NCBI GenBank assembly: GCA_020346805.1
Contig: CP070790.1
Coordinates: 875,121 to 880,479 of the forward strand
Length of the DNA: 5,359 bases
DNA from: Planctomycetota bacterium
GTDB taxonomy: Bacteria > Planctomycetota > Phycisphaerae > UBA1845 > PWPN01
Direction of reading: 5' to 3'
Shown here: positions 3,922-5,359 of the stretch, piece by piece
Position numbering within the stretch: position 1 is the stretch's first letter
How the letters are laid out: the number at the start of each line of letters is the position of its first letter
The notes under the pieces: model-generated
The model's input: the letters and a program-made list of their open reading frames with translations, nothing else
Databases searched by the model: none
Told to the model about the DNA's origin: nothing
Translations under genes and position numbers: made by a program

Positions 3922-5359
3922 ATGCAAAACACTGAAGAATATTATCGTTATTGTCCGGGCCAGGAAGAGGTCAAGATCTCCAACGCGATTTGTTTTGGGC
4001 GTCAACGAGGCAATTATCCGAAATGCAAGGACTGCCAATTCCGGGGCGATGAAAAACAGGAGGAAGGAGCCAACGCACTGATTTCAGCGGATCGCCAGGC
4101 CATTCAAGCCGAGAAAATTCAACGGGAAAATATAGAGCATTTATTTCAATCTGAGACAATGCGGGGGATATATCCCGACACTCTGGATGCGGAGATATCC
4201 TGGCGTTTAGGGCAAGGTATTGCCCAGTTTTTACGTTCCGAGCTTAGAGGTTACGACCGAGCCCGTGCGGAGATGTCGGCGATTGTGGTGGGCAGGGATA
4301 TGCGGAAAAGCAGCCAGGAGTTGGCCGACGCCCTGATCGAGGGTCTTCGTACCGGCGGTTCACCGGCGATCGATGTGGGGATGATTGATACGGGTCTGCT
4401 TTATTTTGCGGTGAATCATTTGACCTGTTGCGGTGGGGTGCAGGTAACGGGTAGTCGTTATCCGGCCCAGTACAATGGTTTTGTAGTGTGCGGCCGAAAC
4501 AGTAAGCCGATCAGCCGCGAAACGGGATTGGGTAAGATCTGCAAAATTGCCTTGAATACCAGGCGACACAGCATCGCCCAGACTGCGGGCATGGAACAAG
4601 TGGATCTTAGCGGGCCCTATAAAAAATTTGTGCGTGGCTTTTTGAAGCCCAGTGGCGGAGGTTTCAATTCAGAGCGGCCATTGAAGCTGGTGATTGATGC
4701 TTCGAACGGAATGGGAGGGCGATGGGTACCACTGCTTTTTTCTGATGTTGATTGGCTGGAGATAATTCGGCTTAATTTTGAGCATAACGGTGAGTTTCTT
4801 CACGATCCGGATCCGTTGGTTGAAGCCAACCTGGGGCAAGTAAAGGATAGAGTGTTGATGGCAAAGGCGGATCTGGGTGTTTGTTTGGACGGCGATGCAG
4901 ACGGTTGCGTGTTTGTTGATGACCGAGGTCAGACGGTACGCAGCGACCTGCTGACCGCACTATTGGCTAAATATATTCTCCGGGATGAGCCTGGGTCATC
5001 TGTGGTTTACGACTTGAGATCGTCACGAGTAGTTTACGAAACGATCCGTGAGGCGGGGGGGATAGCGAGACGAGAACGTTGTAGCAATATTCTGATGAAA
5101 AAAGCGATGGCGGATTCGAAAAGCGTTTTTGGGGGAGGGCCAAAAGGGTATTATTATTATCGTGATAATGCATGCTGCGAATCTGGAATGCTGACGTTGA
5201 CGTCGGTATTGAATGTTCTGACAGAGACCGGCAAACCACTGAGCGAATTAATGGAGCCGTTGAAGCGATATGCGCACTCGGGGGAGCGCGGCTTTGAAAA
5301 CGATGATGCCGGGACTACGATAAACAAGCTTTCGCAGAAGTATAAGGACGCCCAGTTGG
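3922..5359 (+). CDS. Divergent alpha-D-phosphohexomutase family protein (phosphomannomutase/phosphoglucomutase-like), 3'-truncated by the window edge
   Basis: 479 codons are visible and the frame is still open at the edge. The family moves phosphate between C6 and C1 of hexoses through a phosphoserine, feeding sugar nucleotides for cell-surface glycans. Residues 1-45 are an extra domain with C11, C24, C35 and C38 (CX12C, CX2C), zinc-ribbon-like. Domain I follows: MRGIYP (80-85), VVGRDMRKSS (122-131) and TGSRYPAQYNGF (176-187) with likely phospho-Ser178. Domain II has VIDASNGMGG (257-266) and HDPDPL (294-299). Domain III has DGDADG (323-328), keeping all three metal aspartates. Domain IV begins near 445, with HSGE at 452-455, and is cut off. 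Many substrate residues are changed: TxSHNP to TGSRYP, NGFK to NGFV, DGDxDR to DGDADG, VGH to CSN and GEMSGH to GGPKGY. Activity is therefore doubtful. ATG 3922 follows AGGA (3914-3917); GTG 3892 is an in-frame alternative. Confidence 0.85.
   Translation, partial: MQNTEEYYRYCPGQEEVKISNAICFGRQRGNYPKCKDCQFRGDEKQEEGANALISADRQAIQAEKIQRENIEHLFQSETMRGIYPDTLDAEISWRLGQGIAQFLRSELRGYDRARAEMSAIVVGRDMRKSSQELADALIEGLRTGGSPAIDVGMIDTGLLYFAVNHLTCCGGVQVTGSRYPAQYNGFVVCGRNSKPISRETGLGKICKIALNTRRHSIAQTAGMEQVDLSGPYKKFVRGFLKPSGGGFNSERPLKLVIDASNGMGGRWVPLLFSDVDWLEIIRLNFEHNGEFLHDPDPLVEANLGQVKDRVLMAKADLGVCLDGDADGCVFVDDRGQTVRSDLLTALLAKYILRDEPGSSVVYDLRSSRVVYETIREAGGIARRERCSNILMKKAMADSKSVFGGGPKGYYYYRDNACCESGMLTLTSVLNVLTETGKPLSELMEPLKRYAHSGERGFENDDAGTTINKLSQKYKDAQL

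Noticed and set aside
1..5359. CRISPR array, insertion sequence or toxin-antitoxin pair
   Set aside because: I saw no regularly spaced repeats, no transposase motifs or terminal inverted repeats, and no small overlapping gene pair.

Overview
The window looks like a chromosomal stretch from a Planctomycetota-like bacterium, possibly a Phycisphaerae or Sedimentisphaerales relative. This is an inference from three things: the style of the TolC-like lipoprotein (proline-rich linker, RQPFLQGFG and GNR motifs), the neighbouring COG0731-type radical SAM gene, and the phosphohexomutase with a cysteine-rich N-terminus. No database search was possible. The genes are of moderate GC content, while the first 150 bases or so are clearly AT-rich.

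Layout, left to right. Positions 1-417 hold no gene I can support. Next come a tRNA-Pro(UGG) on the minus strand (460-534) and its intrinsic terminator (430-456). A minus-strand radical SAM gene follows (680-1558) with its own extended -10 promoter. Then comes a long minus-strand TolC-family outer-membrane lipoprotein gene (3656 down to 1650). It is open from start to end in one frame except for a single TAG at codon 225 (2982-2984). A 265-base divergent intergenic region (3657-3921) carries a good minus-strand promoter with a small inverted repeat over its -35, plus two G-quadruplex motifs on the plus strand. Finally, a plus-strand gene starting at 3922 runs off the right edge. It is a divergent alpha-D-phosphohexomutase (phosphomannomutase/phosphoglucomutase family).

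The two most notable points are the amber codon inside an otherwise intact TolC-like gene and the phosphohexomutase paralogue. The paralogue keeps the phospho-serine and the three metal-binding aspartates. It has lost nearly all the residues that hold the sugar phosphate, and it has gained an N-terminal four-cysteine, zinc-ribbon-like extension. It may be a pseudoenzyme or have a changed substrate.

The genes do not form an obvious pathway. TolC and the radical SAM gene lie in tandem with 91 bases between them, but the radical SAM gene appears to have its own promoter. No inner-membrane pump or periplasmic adaptor gene is in the window to pair with TolC. No CRISPR array, insertion sequence or complete mobile element was seen.
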